The position numbers and the translations under genes are program-made. From positions 1 to 35,422 of the forward strand of contig JAJTEL010000012.1 in the NCBI GenBank assembly GCA_021299715.1: a DNA stretch of 35,422 nucleotides. Direction: 5' to 3'. A model generated the notes under the pieces. That model did no database searches and was not told the DNA's origin. It saw nothing but the letters and a program-made list of their open reading frames with translations. The DNA is from Ilumatobacteraceae bacterium. GTDB taxonomy: Bacteria; Actinomycetota; Acidimicrobiia; Acidimicrobiales; Ilumatobacteraceae. Of this stretch, positions 22,601-30,878 are shown in pieces (the first letter of the stretch is position 1; the number at the start of each line of letters is the position of its first letter).

Positions 22601-24359
22601 TACCGATTACGTGGTTGAGTACAGCGTGAACAACTCTGGTGTGTGGTCGGTGTGGAACGACGGAGTGTCTACGAACACCTCTGCGACTCTCACTGGCATG
22701 ACACCAGATGTTCCCGTCAGTCTTCGTGTGAAAGCTGTGAACTCAGTAGGAACAAGCCCAGCGTCAGTCACGGTTACCGTTACGCCGCGAGCTGCTGCAA
22801 CTGCTCCGTCTGCACCACAGAATGTTCAGGCAACTGCTGGCGACACTCGCGCAACAGTTCGCTGGAGTGCACCGTCTAACAATGGCGGTGCAGTTGTTTC
22901 TCTGTACACAGTGACCGCAACTCCTGGTGGCGCTACATGTACTGCATCAAGCGTGTTGGCATGTGTGGTGAATGGTCTCACGAATGGTGTGGCCTACACA
23001 TTCACCGTGACAGCAACGAACTCTGTTGGAACCAGCCCATCGTCTGATCCAAGTAACGAAATCACTCCCGTTGCATTGGGAATCCCGTCGGTGACAGCGC
23101 TGTCGTGGGGTCTTGACCGCGCAGATCAGCGCGCGTTGCCATTAGATGGTTTGCTCACTCGTTCGGGCACGGGCACTGGGGTTACCGCCTACGTCATCGA
23201 CACCGGCGTTGCATCGGCACATAATGAATTCACTGGTCGTGTTGTTGCTGGCTACACCGCAATTGGCGACGGTCGCGGAACCAACGACTGTCACGGCCAC
23301 GGCACACACGTTGCCGGAACGGTTGCAGGAGCAAACTACGGCTTCGCCACTCAGGCAACCATCGTTCCTATTCGTGTTCTCGATTGTTTCGGTAGTGGTT
23401 CCAATTCGGGCGTTATCGCTGGCATTAACTGGATGATTACCCATCACGCTGCTGGTGAGCCTGCAGTTGCCAACTTGAGCCTTGGTGGTGGATTTGACGC
23501 CGCAACAAACGACGCCATTACGCGCGCTGTTGCCGACGGCATCACTGTTGTAGTTGCAGCCGGTAACGAGTCAACAGATGCCTGTACAAAGTCGCCAGCC
23601 AGTGCACCAGCCGCAGTCACAGTGGGTGCCACGGCCAACAACGACTCAAAGGCGTACTACTCAAACACCGGTGCGTGTGTTGACATCTTCGGACCAGGAA
23701 GCAGCATTGTTTCCGCAGGAATTAGTACCAACTCGGCAACAGCACAAATGTCTGGTACCTCTATGGCGGCACCACACGTGGCAGGTGTTGCGGCACTTAT
23801 TCTGGGTAACGCTCGCGCGCTAACTCCCGCAGAAGTGGCAGCTCGCCTCAGCACAGATGCCACTCGTGGAGTCATTACTGGTTTGAACTCCTCAACGGTG
23901 AATGCGCTGTTGTATCAGCGTCCAACGTCAAACGCTTCGTCTGCATCATTTGATGATGAAGAAGCACTCGATGATTCGCAGAATCCTGGCGGAGGATCAG
24001 ATTCATCTCGCTTGGACTATGACGAAGAAGCCACACCGAGGTCTCCGGTAGCTGCACCTGTTGCAGCGCCCAAAGCTCCTGTTGCTTCGCCAAATGCACC
24101 AATTGTTCCCATGGCACGAATTTCTAGTGCCAAGAAAGTGGGCAACAAATTCCGCATCGTCGTTTCCGTACCTGCAGGTGCCAAGGTTGTGCTGTATCGC
24201 AACGGAAAATCGATTGCATCAGGAACAAAGACAACATTCATGGTTCCTGTGGGTAAGGCAAAGGCCTCAACATTCCACGCAGTTGCATTGGTGCAAGGGT
24301 CATTCCTCACCACGCAAAAGATTTCCGTTCGAGTTTCCTCCGCGTCCTCTCGCAAGTAA
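19689..24359 (+). CDS. Secreted twin-subtilisin serine protease with seven Fn3 domains
   Basis: A 1556-aa exported protein. Order: signal peptide (1-28), inhibitor-I9-type propeptide (about 90-160, RYIVQFTSS to NVVSVEPD), and S8 peptidase domain 1 (172-445) with triad Asp203, His236 and Ser390. Seven fibronectin-III domains (about 448-1134) follow, then S8 domain 2 (1140-1411) with triad Asp1171, His1204 and Ser1358. A Pro/Ala-rich linker and a C-terminal beta domain end it. Both peptidase domains have HGHGTHVAG and GTSMA(S/A)PHVAG motifs of the proteinase K group. All three triad residues of domain 2 sit exactly 968 positions after those of domain 1. Only domain 1 has a propeptide. The GTG start is preceded by GGTAGGA. 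Probably degrades external protein. Confidence 0.93.
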   Translation: MRKTHTSRLFSALAAVVSVAVIAPATASASNSIDYVVVERDGSVDVRSLTPAQAATLAANTDIRAVTPERTISVSESPTEIVTGLTVEDESLQDGDVIPGRYIVQFTSSVATNVAANNVSTGIRAMFSHSINGFVADLSPDELEEISNNPNVVSVEPDRIVEVADTQTNPTWGLDRIDQRTLPFNSSYTYNTDGTGVSAYIIDTGVYSAHSEFTGRVVNGFTAINDGKGSDDCHGHGTHVAGTVAGTVYGVAKKATIIPVRVLSCSGSGSYSGVIAGIDWTVGHHQAGVPAVANMSLGGGASATVNAAVARAVADGITYVVAAGNENTSACLRSPASAPDAITVAASTSSDARASFSNWGPCVDVFAPGQSITSAYIGSTTRTASMSGTSMASPHVAGVAALYLASNPSATPATVTSTLLNAATRGIVTNPGTGTQNLLIYSASFEPAPPGLPAAATGLQGTPGNSTVALTWTAPTYNGGAAITDYVIEYSMNNSSSWTSFNDGVSATPSATVSGLTNGTMYAFRVSAVNSVGRGPSSSTIAVTPNIPGLPGAPRYLSSVVGRERVSLNWFTPATIGGGAITDYVVEYSTDSGATWTTFVDGVSTSRSAVVSPLTAGTTYTFRVSAVNIAGTGSASNTVIAIPLSFNPPSAVRNITASSRLLGAYVYWSSPLDNGGSPITSYTVDWSTDGGSTWVGSVRVNAPLSYVSLTGLTGDVLHTIRVRAMNAYGTSQDASTTVTPQGLRVPSEPRNPFVNVGYNSASIYWSTPVNNGGATITGYHVEHSVDAGATWTRSALLPSYQRYLSLTGLAGGVAHKFRVLAVNSVGNSAPSVVVDKTPLAPSAPTAPRNLYGFLSSNIAYLSWSTPVANGGSVITGYVVQMSTDNGATWSTATTTTAALRSARVSGLVGGTAYAFRVLAVNAVGTSTASNTVTLTPTIVGLPRPPASISAVVNTTSVTVSWSAVTSTVAPITDYVVEYSVNNSGVWSVWNDGVSTNTSATLTGMTPDVPVSLRVKAVNSVGTSPASVTVTVTPRAAATAPSAPQNVQATAGDTRATVRWSAPSNNGGAVVSLYTVTATPGGATCTASSVLACVVNGLTNGVAYTFTVTATNSVGTSPSSDPSNEITPVALGIPSVTALSWGLDRADQRALPLDGLLTRSGTGTGVTAYVIDTGVASAHNEFTGRVVAGYTAIGDGRGTNDCHGHGTHVAGTVAGANYGFATQATIVPIRVLDCFGSGSNSGVIAGINWMITHHAAGEPAVANLSLGGGFDAATNDAITRAVADGITVVVAAGNESTDACTKSPASAPAAVTVGATANNDSKAYYSNTGACVDIFGPGSSIVSAGISTNSATAQMSGTSMAAPHVAGVAALILGNARALTPAEVAARLSTDATRGVITGLNSSTVNALLYQRPTSNASSASFDDEEALDDSQNPGGGSDSSRLDYDEEATPRSPVAAPVAAPKAPVASPNAPIVPMARISSAKKVGNKFRIVVSVPAGAKVVLYRNGKSIASGTKTTFMVPVGKAKASTFHAVALVQGSFLTTQKISVRVSSASSRK
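20202..21023 (+). repeat. S8 peptidase repeat unit 1 (within the protease gene)
   Basis: First copy of a long imperfect coding repeat. It begins at WGLDRIDQR and runs through the complete catalytic triad. Its partner lies 2904 bp downstream in the same frame, with identical spacing of triad codons. Confidence 0.85.
21037..23090 (+). repeat. Seven tandem fibronectin type III repeats
   Basis: Imperfect repeats of about 90-100 codons each. They are recognised by a P-x-x-P/A-x-N/Y linker, a central V/Y-x-W strand followed by NGG-x-x-I-T-x-Y, and a closing Y/H-x-F/I-R-V-x-A-x-N-x-x-G strand. They form the spacer between the two peptidase domains. Confidence 0.85.
23106..23922 (+). repeat. S8 peptidase repeat unit 2 (within the protease gene)
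   Basis: Second copy, beginning WGLDRADQR. It keeps Asp, His and Ser of the triad but has no I9 propeptide in front of it; the preceding sequence is the last Fn3 domain. The copies have diverged at third positions, so the duplication is not recent. Confidence 0.85.
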
Positions 24360-25625
24360 ATGACTCTGCGCAAGACTGTTGGGGCATTCATTGTCTCTGC
24401 ATTACTTGCGGCGGGGTGTTCTGCATCATCTAAATCGTCGAACGACACAGTTGTCGATTCGGTGTCAACCGTTGAGTGGCTTCCGTGTGGGGTGATTGAA
24501 TGTGCACGAATTGATGTGCCACTGAACCCATCTGATGTTGAAGGGGCAACCACGAAAGTGTCGGTGTATCGCCGGGTATCAACGCGTACATCTGCACCCG
24601 TTCTGTTCTTGTTGCCCGACAGGCGTTATGGAGGCAACGCACGTGATTCGGTGGAGTATGCCCCGTTACATCTGGGGTCTCAAAGCCGTGACTACACACT
24701 CATTGCCATTTCTGCACGGGGCACTGCAGATTCTCCCGTAGTTATCTCTGATGTCAATGTCTTGTCGTCATTAGACGAGATGGACGATGTTGTTGCAGTG
24801 CAGAAGGCGTTGAACATAAAGAAGGCGGCCGTATTGGGGTGGGGAACCGGCGCCACCACCGCAACTGCCTTGGTGATGACATATCCGTCGCGCGTCACGG
24901 CCGCAGTATTGGACTCACCACAAGATCCGGCTATGTCAATGGTGCGTCAAGCGGAACGCCAGTTGGAGTCGATGAAGTTGGCGGTGGAGACTGCAATGCG
25001 GTGGTGTGCCTCGCACTTGTCATGTCCGTCGAACGCGAATGTGGCCAAAGCATTGAGTTTGTTCAAGACAAACTTACGTCTGGGTCGTTTAGGTGAAGGC
25101 GTTAACTTCGACACCATCGCGCGTGCAGCAACTACCGCAATTGCGAATGGAGACCCGCAGTCGTTATTCGTGGCAATTAACAAAGCATCCGATGGCGATG
25201 GCGCGCAATTGTTGGCGCTAGCCGGACCGTTGCCTACACCCGATGCATCGCGGGCTGCGTGTGCCAACGTGAGCACCTCAGCAGCGGGGCGAATCTCGTC
25301 AATCTTTGCGGCACATGCGGCGAAGAAGAATCGCCACTTCTACATGGGTTCAGAAGCTGCAACCTATGGGTTCTGCGCTGGGCTGCCAGCAACACAACGC
25401 CCCATTGGCTCTGTTGTTCCCAATGAGAAGGCGAAAGACGTGCCGGTGTTTGTTTCCATTGGCAGAGGTGACCCTGTTGTCCCGCCGTATGTTCCGCGCA
25501 CTATGGCAAAGCGCATGGGGTGGACATACAAGTCGGTGTATGCCAATAGACACCTGGTGATTGGGAAAGATCAAGCAATTACGCAAACAGCGTTTGAGTT
25601 CTTGGCAGAGTCTTTGCAGGACTAA
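24360..25625 (+). CDS. Tap-like lipoprotein lacking the nucleophile serine (probable pseudoenzyme)
   Basis: A 421-aa lipoprotein (lipobox LLAAGC, Cys20) with the same architecture as the Tap-like hydrolase at 14078-15859. The nucleophile elbow reads GWGTG (160-164): the serine position is Gly162, where the paralogue has GISYG. The oxyanion loop NPGGPG is also replaced, by PDRRYGG. An Asp (GRGDPVVPP) and a late His (ANRHLVIG) remain. It is therefore probably not a hydrolase and may bind peptides or partner proteins. The ATG directly follows the TAA of the twin-protease gene (no intervening base), so translation is likely coupled. That suggests a chaperone, inhibitor or receptor role for that protease (inference). 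Confidence 0.82.
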   Translation: MTLRKTVGAFIVSALLAAGCSASSKSSNDTVVDSVSTVEWLPCGVIECARIDVPLNPSDVEGATTKVSVYRRVSTRTSAPVLFLLPDRRYGGNARDSVEYAPLHLGSQSRDYTLIAISARGTADSPVVISDVNVLSSLDEMDDVVAVQKALNIKKAAVLGWGTGATTATALVMTYPSRVTAAVLDSPQDPAMSMVRQAERQLESMKLAVETAMRWCASHLSCPSNANVAKALSLFKTNLRLGRLGEGVNFDTIARAATTAIANGDPQSLFVAINKASDGDGAQLLALAGPLPTPDASRAACANVSTSAAGRISSIFAAHAAKKNRHFYMGSEAATYGFCAGLPATQRPIGSVVPNEKAKDVPVFVSIGRGDPVVPPYVPRTMAKRMGWTYKSVYANRHLVIGKDQAITQTAFEFLAESLQD

Positions 25626-26549
25626 TTACAGCGCAAAGAAATCGCGAAGTAGTGCAGCGAGTTCTAGTGGAGTGTCACCTTGAACAGAGTGGCCAGCTTC
25701 TTGCACATGTTCTACGCGTACCGATGACGCGCGCTTGCGAAGTTCGGCCTCGTCATCGTCGGTGACCACACTTTGTGATCGCATTCCACGCACAAACAAC
25801 AGTGCCTTGCCGAAATGTTGAATGGCATCCCACAACACTGCAGTGGATGGTCGTTGCACGGCACCGTCTACTTCGGGAAGTGGGGGAGCGTCGTCTCGGC
25901 GATAGCGCCACACCCACGAACCATCTTCTTTCTGCAGTGCGTTGTGCAGAATGCCACGACGCAGGCTTTCCACAGTGCGTGTTGGGTTGAACTGAATGGT
26001 GCGTTCCAGGAGTTCTTCAAATGAGGGGAATGTGGCGGGGCCGTTGACAAAGTCTGTGATCTGTTTTGTCTTTTCCTGGTTGACACCTGGTGTGATGTCG
26101 ACCAACACCATTTTTCGCACAAGTTCAGGGAAGTCTCGAGCCAATGCAATGGTGGTGAGACCGCCGAGTGACATACCAATAACGCCTAACGCATTCGGTG
26201 CGAGTGCAGAGATAACGCGAGCAACATCGGCAGCGTTTTGTTGAAGAGGAGCCGCTGATGAATCAAATGGGGCAGCAGAGTCTGAATGTCCGTGGCCGGG
26301 AAGGTCGATACACAGCAGTGGAACGTTCAACGCGAGGGCGACGGTGTCCCAGGTGTGAGCGTTTTGTGCACCGCCATGAAGAAACACCAACTGTGGCTGG
26401 CCAACGCCCCACTTCAGTGCGGACAGTTGGCGTCCGTCTCCCATGGGAACAAACTCGCGCGAGACGGTGGGTTGTTGAAAAGGGATGCCATATTCAGCGG
26501 CGTTTTCGTGAAACATGCTGAATTCGTCATAAGGAATTCGCTCGGCCAT
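25626..26549 (-). CDS. Alpha/beta-fold hydrolase
   Basis: A 307-aa soluble hydrolase of the alpha/beta superfamily. Visible: oxyanion region FLHGGAQNAHTW, the CIDLPGHGHSD loop, the nucleophile elbow GMSLGG with Ser127 and a late His in EAGHSVQGD. No signal peptide. Substrate cannot be inferred; esters, lactones and C-C bonds are all possible in this family. ATG 26549 is preceded by GGTGGGG and leaves 47 bp to the divergent folBK start; an upstream in-frame codon at 26603 would overlap that gene. Its stop abuts the stop of the Tap-like pseudoenzyme. Confidence 0.85.
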   Translation of the reverse strand: MAERIPYDEFSMFHENAAEYGIPFQQPTVSREFVPMGDGRQLSALKWGVGQPQLVFLHGGAQNAHTWDTVALALNVPLLCIDLPGHGHSDSAAPFDSSAAPLQQNAADVARVISALAPNALGVIGMSLGGLTTIALARDFPELVRKMVLVDITPGVNQEKTKQITDFVNGPATFPSFEELLERTIQFNPTRTVESLRRGILHNALQKEDGSWVWRYRRDDAPPLPEVDGAVQRPSTAVLWDAIQHFGKALLFVRGMRSQSVVTDDDEAELRKRASSVRVEHVQEAGHSVQGDTPLELAALLRDFFAL

Positions 26550-26596
26550 AACCCCACCGTAGTCAGAGCGTGGATTTGTCAGATAGACAGAGAGCC

Positions 26597-27463
26597 ATGG
26601 CACGCGACCATATCTATGTAAACGGCTTGCGCTTAATGGCGTTAGTGGGGGTTCTTCCTCATGAACGCGAAGGTGAGCAGCCCGTACAAGTGGACATTGA
26701 CTTAGAGGTAGACCTTGCCGAAGCAGGCCTGACTGACAACTTGGTCGACACCGCCAACTATGGAGCTATTGCCGAGGCAGTGTCAGAGGTTGTGCGCATG
26801 TCGAGCGATGTGTTGTTGGAGCGTTTGGTGGCTCGCATTGCCGAACGCTGTTTGCAGTTCGACCATGTGGAGGTAGCCGATGTGAGACTCACAAAGTTGC
26901 GACCTCCCATTTCGGAGAACTTAGATTCCACCGCAGTACGCATTGTGCGCAGCAGAGTGGATATGAAGATTCCTGCACGTCACCGTGCGATTGTTGCGTT
27001 GGGTTCCAACTTGGGTGACCGCGTGGCGTATTTGCGTTTCGGTTTGGAGCGGTTGTCGAATGTTGTTGCACAGTCGCAAGTGTTTGAAACTGACCCAGTA
27101 GGTGGCCCCGATAACCAAGGCCCGTACCTCAACATGGTGGCCGTGATTGACACAGACCTTGACCCGTATGCGATGTTGCGTCGCTTGTTGCAGATTGAAG
27201 CAGAAGCACACCGCGTTCGCATTGAGCGGTGGGGTCCTCGCACCTTGGATCTTGACTTGTTGTTCTACGACGATGTCACCATTAACTCTGAAGAACTGAT
27301 TGTTCCGCATCCACGTTTTGCGGAACGTCGATTTGTGTTGGAGCCATTGTCTGAAGTGGCGTCAGAACATTGCCCATCTCAATGGCGCAACAGGCTCCCT
27401 GCATACGGCGTGTATCCGCGCGGACCTATTGATGGTCTTGTTGCGCACGTGTCGTTGTCGTAA
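26597..27463 (+). CDS. Bifunctional dihydroneopterin aldolase / HPPK (FolB-FolK fusion)
   Basis: A 288-aa fusion of two consecutive folate-synthesis steps. Residues 1-118 are FolB (DHIYVNGLRLMALVGVLPHER, LVDTANYGAIAE, ERLVARIAE), which splits dihydroneopterin to 6-hydroxymethyl-dihydropterin. Residues 129-288 are FolK (ALGSNLGDR, RWGPRTLDLDLLFYDD, PHPRFAERRFVLEPL), which pyrophosphorylates it. ATG 26597 has GAGAG just upstream and begins a typical FolB N-terminus. The fusion order B-K is known from several bacteria. No folP or folE lies in the window. The stop shares one base with the gpgS start (TAATG). Confidence 0.93.
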   Translation: MARDHIYVNGLRLMALVGVLPHEREGEQPVQVDIDLEVDLAEAGLTDNLVDTANYGAIAEAVSEVVRMSSDVLLERLVARIAERCLQFDHVEVADVRLTKLRPPISENLDSTAVRIVRSRVDMKIPARHRAIVALGSNLGDRVAYLRFGLERLSNVVAQSQVFETDPVGGPDNQGPYLNMVAVIDTDLDPYAMLRRLLQIEAEAHRVRIERWGPRTLDLDLLFYDDVTINSEELIVPHPRFAERRFVLEPLSEVASEHCPSQWRNRLPAYGVYPRGPIDGLVAHVSLS

Positions 27464-28143
27464 TGCACATTGCTCTTCTTATTCCTGCCCTGAATGAAGA
27501 AGTAGGAATTGCCCGCACTGCCGTTGTTGCTCGTGAAGCACTTGATGCCGGCCTAGTGCACAGCGCCTACGTGCTTGACGGCGGCTCTACCGATAACACT
27601 GCCAATGTTGCGCGGGATGCCGGAATTCAGGTGTTGCACGTGCCGTCGTTGTTTCCCGAACTTGGCCCTGTGTTGGGCAAAGGCGATTCGCTGTTTCGTG
27701 GAACCCGCACTGTTGATGCCGACTGGTTTGTGTTTCTTGATGCTGACCTGGGGAACATCTCGCTGGCGCACATTGACGCTTTGGTGGCACCGATTGGTCG
27801 CGATGGTGTGCAGTTTGTGAAGGGTGGCTTTCTTCGCGTTGATGAACAAGGTGTGCCGCGTGCGGTGCCTGGTGGGCGAGTGACAGAAGAAGTGGGCCGG
27901 CCGTTGTTGCGCACGGTGGCTGCAGAGTTGGCGGAATTGAGCCAGCCATTGAGTGGCCAGGTATCTATTCGCGCGAAGTTGGCGAAGAGTCTGAGTTTTG
28001 TGACGGGCTATGGCGTAGAGATTGCCATGTTGATTGATGTGTATCGCAGTGTTGGAATGGCGGGGATTGTTGAGGCCGACATGGGAGCTGTGAACAACAG
28101 ATGGAAGCCCGATGATGCGCTGGGCGATGTGATGCGCGCGTAG
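27463..28143 (+). CDS. gpgS: Glucosyl-3-phosphoglycerate synthase-like glycosyltransferase (GT81)
   Basis: A 226-aa GT-A transferase close to actinobacterial GpgS, which joins glucose from a nucleotide sugar to 3-phosphoglycerate on the way to glucosylglycerate and methylglucose lipopolysaccharide. Matching motifs: LIPALNEE, LDGGSTDNT, GKGDSLFRG, the metal-binding Asp93-Ala-Asp95, GGRVTEEVGRPLL, QPLSGQ and GYGVEIAMLIDVY. It is about 100 residues shorter than the mycobacterial enzyme (324 aa), lacking the N-terminal extension and some C-terminal residues. The start is fixed by the 1-nt TAATG overlap with folBK, so no room exists for the missing N-terminus. Activity is likely but the truncation makes substrate less certain. 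Confidence 0.8.
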   Translation: MHIALLIPALNEEVGIARTAVVAREALDAGLVHSAYVLDGGSTDNTANVARDAGIQVLHVPSLFPELGPVLGKGDSLFRGTRTVDADWFVFLDADLGNISLAHIDALVAPIGRDGVQFVKGGFLRVDEQGVPRAVPGGRVTEEVGRPLLRTVAAELAELSQPLSGQVSIRAKLAKSLSFVTGYGVEIAMLIDVYRSVGMAGIVEADMGAVNNRWKPDDALGDVMRA

Positions 28144-28158
28144 AGCCAATGACCTTGC

Positions 28159-28174
28159 CGGTCTTGAAAGACCG
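28159..28174. terminator. Short hairpin between convergent genes
   Basis: A perfect 6-bp stem CGGTCT / AGACCG around a TGAA tetraloop, located 15 bp after the gpgS stop and 18 bp before the stop of the convergent 144-aa gene. It has no T-run, so intrinsic termination is only suggested by position. Confidence 0.4.
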
Positions 28175-28192
28175 CCCTTAGTTGAAGTGACG

Positions 28193-28627
28193 TTACTCGT
28201 GCTCCATGAACTTGGAGTTCAGTTCATCCATTCCTTCGGCGAGTTCAAGAGTCTTATTGAACAGTCCATCGAGTAGAGCGTTCCATTCGTTCTGGGCGGC
28301 ATCTTGATCGTCGGCTTCATCACACGCATGCGCGCGAGATTCAATGAATTCTCGCGAGACCATTGACGCAACGCGTAGTGCATCAAACGTTGGCACCAGT
28401 ACTGGGCCGTTGCATTGAACAACGCTGTGAGGGGCAAGAAAGATAGTGACCGTCTTTGTTCCCTCTGTGCCGACCAGCAATGTGCCTTCTGGACTGCGTC
28501 GCACCAAATTCATTTCGTGTGTCATGTCGCGAAGAAGCTCGGGGGTAATCCCAGCGCCGTTGTTCAGTTCTTCCAATAGCTCTTCGCCTTGTTCAAAGTC
28601 AAAGCGCAGCGATTCATCTGTGGACAT
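28193..28627 (-). CDS. Unknown 144-aa acidic protein of the pentapeptide/zincin operon
   Basis: Not recognised. The 144-aa product is strongly acidic (SLRFDFEQGEELLEELNNG at the N-terminus; DEADDQDAAQNEW and LELAEGMDELNSKFMEHE at the C-terminus), with a central beta-rich core (GTLLVGTEGTKTVTIFLAPHS). No signal peptide or membrane segment. The ATG at 28627 is preceded by a near-ideal AGGAGA at 28631-28636, which settles the start; upstream in-frame codons are not used. It is the third gene after the pentapeptide-like and zincin genes (79 bp gap). An immunity or adaptor role is conceivable but unsupported by any motif. Confidence 0.7.
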   Translation of the reverse strand: MSTDESLRFDFEQGEELLEELNNGAGITPELLRDMTHEMNLVRRSPEGTLLVGTEGTKTVTIFLAPHSVVQCNGPVLVPTFDALRVASMVSREFIESRAHACDEADDQDAAQNEWNALLDGLFNKTLELAEGMDELNSKFMEHE

Positions 28628-28706
28628 GTTTCTCCTATTGCACGTGACTCCATAGTAGAAACGCCTACGGTCGACCGACAAGTAAACGAGAGCATGCCAG
28701 TAATCG

Positions 28707-29600
28707 TCAGACCAAGTAGACGGGGAGCTTTTCTTTTGTTTTTTTCCCAGCCTGGGTGAAGTAGAGGTCTCCATCTTTCCCTTCGAGTTGAGATCGGTAC
28801 AGCATCAGTGCGTTCAATCCGATGACGCGGCTCATCCCTTCGTGTGTGCCATTGCCTACTTGGTAATCGCTAAGAAGTTGAGATTCAGATTGCTGAAACG
28901 TTCCGATGGTGGTTCCTGCATGAGTACGACTGAAGTCAACATCGCTATAACCCGATGGCTGGTGTTCGATGAACGAACGGACAAATTTCTTCGCACTTTG
29001 GTCGGCCATACGGTAGGCGTAGGCGTTGCACACCGCTTCTTCAAGTTGGCTATATGGAAGATGGCGACGTGAGTAATTGAGCCAGAGCATTGGCGGGCTG
29101 CTCTTCGTCGCGTGTGCCATCGTCGTCTCCAACGTGAGTACTGCGCGGTCAATAAGAAAATGACATGTCTCGTGGTTCTGGAGAAAGTAACGAGCAATGC
29201 GATATGCGTCGTTAGGTGTGGCGCCTTGACGACCGAAAAATGAACCCTCAGTCAGTAGTCCGGCGCGGGTAATGAACACGCCCCATTTGCCAGTGCTGCG
29301 GAACGAGAGATACCACGCGAGGGCGTCACTTGGTTCTGTTGGGCCTTGTCCGTTGTCATCAGGCATTGGTGCCGATACACCCGACTTCTTACCGCCGTTA
29401 CCGCTACCGCCTTTCCCGCCAGATCCCAGGCTCGTGGCTAGTTCCGTGAGCTGTTCGAGAATTTCAGAATCGGGTTGGGTAGGGAATGGTCGCGCGCGCT
29501 CCAGATCAGAACTGGACACACGTTCGCGTATGGGAATAGGAATCTCCTGAGGATTTAACGGTTCCCAAGGAATTGGATTGCCAAGGTTGAATTCACTCAT
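28707..29600 (-). CDS. Putative HExxH zinc metallopeptidase
   Basis: A 297-aa cytoplasmic protein. Residues 1-90 are Pro/Gly-rich and disordered-looking (a GSGGKGGSGNGGKK stretch). From about 91 a folded domain begins (SDALAWYLSFRSTGKWGVFIT). It contains HETCH (His143, Glu144, His147), a classic zincin motif inside a helix. Forty-odd residues later comes LEEAVCNAYAYRM (Glu187/188, Asn192), resembling the Glu-x-x-x-Asn-x-(F/Y)-A third-ligand helix of ImmA/IrrE-type peptidases. Family membership is not certain. Its ATG overlaps the pentapeptide-like gene's stop by 4 nt (ATGA), so the two are made together. Likely activity: cleavage of a specific protein, perhaps on a signal. Confidence 0.7.
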   Translation of the reverse strand: MSEFNLGNPIPWEPLNPQEIPIPIRERVSSSDLERARPFPTQPDSEILEQLTELATSLGSGGKGGSGNGGKKSGVSAPMPDDNGQGPTEPSDALAWYLSFRSTGKWGVFITRAGLLTEGSFFGRQGATPNDAYRIARYFLQNHETCHFLIDRAVLTLETTMAHATKSSPPMLWLNYSRRHLPYSQLEEAVCNAYAYRMADQSAKKFVRSFIEHQPSGYSDVDFSRTHAGTTIGTFQQSESQLLSDYQVGNGTHEGMSRVIGLNALMLYRSQLEGKDGDLYFTQAGKKTKEKLPVYLV

Positions 29601-30751
29601 TTTGTTTCCTCTTCTTCATTGCCATTGAATTCTTTGATCTCGTTCATTTCTCCTCCGTCATCACCATCTTCTTCATCTTCATCAATGTCCCCATCATCCG
29701 CTGAGTCTTTAGGTGTTGGGTTTGGATCATTAATAGGTGTAAACCCGGCATGCCATTTCGTGTCATCTGAATAGGCAGGATTCACAATTGACAGATTCGT
29801 TGGAAAGACAAAACGGAAATCGCAAAACTCCCAATAAGAATCTGAGATGGTTGTATCTACAATCTCGCAACTGCTGAACTTGGCAAAACGCAGTCGCAGA
29901 GCACTGGCGTAAAGATTGTAGATGTGCGTATCTTTAAAGGTCGTTTCATTCCAACCGACGCTCTGGAAGTGTGAACTCAGAATGACACACATATCAAGGT
30001 CGCTCTTGTACCAGTTACAGCGTTCCATCACTGTTCCGAAAAAAGTTGAATTGCTCCAAGTTGAGTTGGATGCATGGCACATTGAGAAACGTGCGGCAGT
30101 GAGGTCTGCTGAATGAATTCCCCAGTAACCAATCGAGGACGCGACAGAAAGCCAGGTGCTGCCGGAGAGATTGCTATTGAAAATTTTCAGAAAATCTGCG
30201 GTGGACTCTTCGATGCGCAACCAACGCATATCGCATGTCTTGAACTTCACCACATCCAATGAGGTGCGCGAGATGGTCAGGTCGGTGCAGTTACTGTCTG
30301 TGAACTCGCAATTGGAGAGTTTGCTCTTGATGAAGTGCGCTTTGCTCAGATTTACATGATTAAAATTTGCTTCTTCAAAGTCGGCCTCAATGTGGGCTTG
30401 CTGAAGCTCGGAAGAGAAGAAACGGACATCGGACACGCTTGTCTTTGTCATCTTCAACTTGGATGACTTAGTCCACATGAATGCGACTGAGGTCATGAGG
30501 CAGTCGTGAAATGACGCTTCAGAAAAGGTGCTCTCAGACATGTCTGTCAAGTTAAACAAGCAGTGCTTGAATGAGGCCTTGGAGAAGTCAGCGCGAATGG
30601 TCAGAAAACTGAAGTCAATCTCAGCAAATTCCATTCCTGTGTAGTCACCGTCGGAATGCAAACAAATTGAATCTCCGTTGGAGTTGGTTACTACGTAGCC
30701 ATCTGGCGTATACGCAGGAGTTTGCAGGTCGTGCTTGTTGTAGGGGTTCAT
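29597..30751 (-). CDS. Pentapeptide-repeat-like beta-helix protein with acidic tail
   Basis: A 384-aa protein with degenerate pentapeptide-type repeats through residues about 40-320: runs such as ADFSKASFKHCLF, EANFNHVNLSKAHF, SELQQAH and SADLTAARFSMC show the five-residue period with a central F/L and preceding small residue. These build a right-handed quadrilateral beta-helix that often binds proteins or mimics DNA. The last 50 residues are nearly all Asp, Glu, Gly and Asn. No signal peptide, no transmembrane segment. ATG 30751 has AAAGGA 4 nt upstream. First gene of the operon, coupled to the zincin (ATGA overlap). It may be the recognition or scaffold partner of that protease (inference). 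Confidence 0.78.
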   Translation of the reverse strand: MNPYNKHDLQTPAYTPDGYVVTNSNGDSICLHSDGDYTGMEFAEIDFSFLTIRADFSKASFKHCLFNLTDMSESTFSEASFHDCLMTSVAFMWTKSSKLKMTKTSVSDVRFFSSELQQAHIEADFEEANFNHVNLSKAHFIKSKLSNCEFTDSNCTDLTISRTSLDVVKFKTCDMRWLRIEESTADFLKIFNSNLSGSTWLSVASSIGYWGIHSADLTAARFSMCHASNSTWSNSTFFGTVMERCNWYKSDLDMCVILSSHFQSVGWNETTFKDTHIYNLYASALRLRFAKFSSCEIVDTTISDSYWEFCDFRFVFPTNLSIVNPAYSDDTKWHAGFTPINDPNPTPKDSADDGDIDEDEEDGDDGGEMNEIKEFNGNEEEETK

Positions 30752-30816
30752 AAAGTCCTTTCGCTTGGCAGCGCCTGCAGGACTTTGTTGTCCGTTAGGC
30801 GAGACCTCTAAGTAGC

Positions 30817-30845
30817 TCTCGAGATCTAAATCGAGACCTAGGTCT
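30817..30845. promoter_or_regulatory. Palindrome cluster upstream of the pentapeptide/zincin operon
   Basis: TCTCGAGA (30817-30824) is a perfect 8-bp palindrome, and its TCGAGA half recurs at 30831. It is followed by the perfect 12-bp palindrome AGACCTAGGTCT (30834-30845). A further GAGACCT occurs at about 30801. This lies 65-95 bp upstream of the pentapeptide-like start and looks like an operator region. Confidence 0.45.
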
Positions 30846-30878
30846 TTCTCTGCCTAGTAAGGACGGTGTGAACATCTT

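Noticed and set aside
21037-23090. Periodic DNA repeats resembling a CRISPR or tandem repeat array
   Set aside because: Period is about 270-300 bp and the repetition is at protein level: these are Fn3 domains.
24017-24553. Minus-strand frame (178 codons) with Ala/Gly repeats
   Set aside because: It is the reverse of the protease's Pro/Ala linker and of the lipoprotein N-terminus; apparent repeats come from that linker.
27553-28149. Minus-strand reading frame (198 codons) antisense to gpgS
   Set aside because: His/Arg/Gln-rich shadow of a conserved gene with no recognisable domain.
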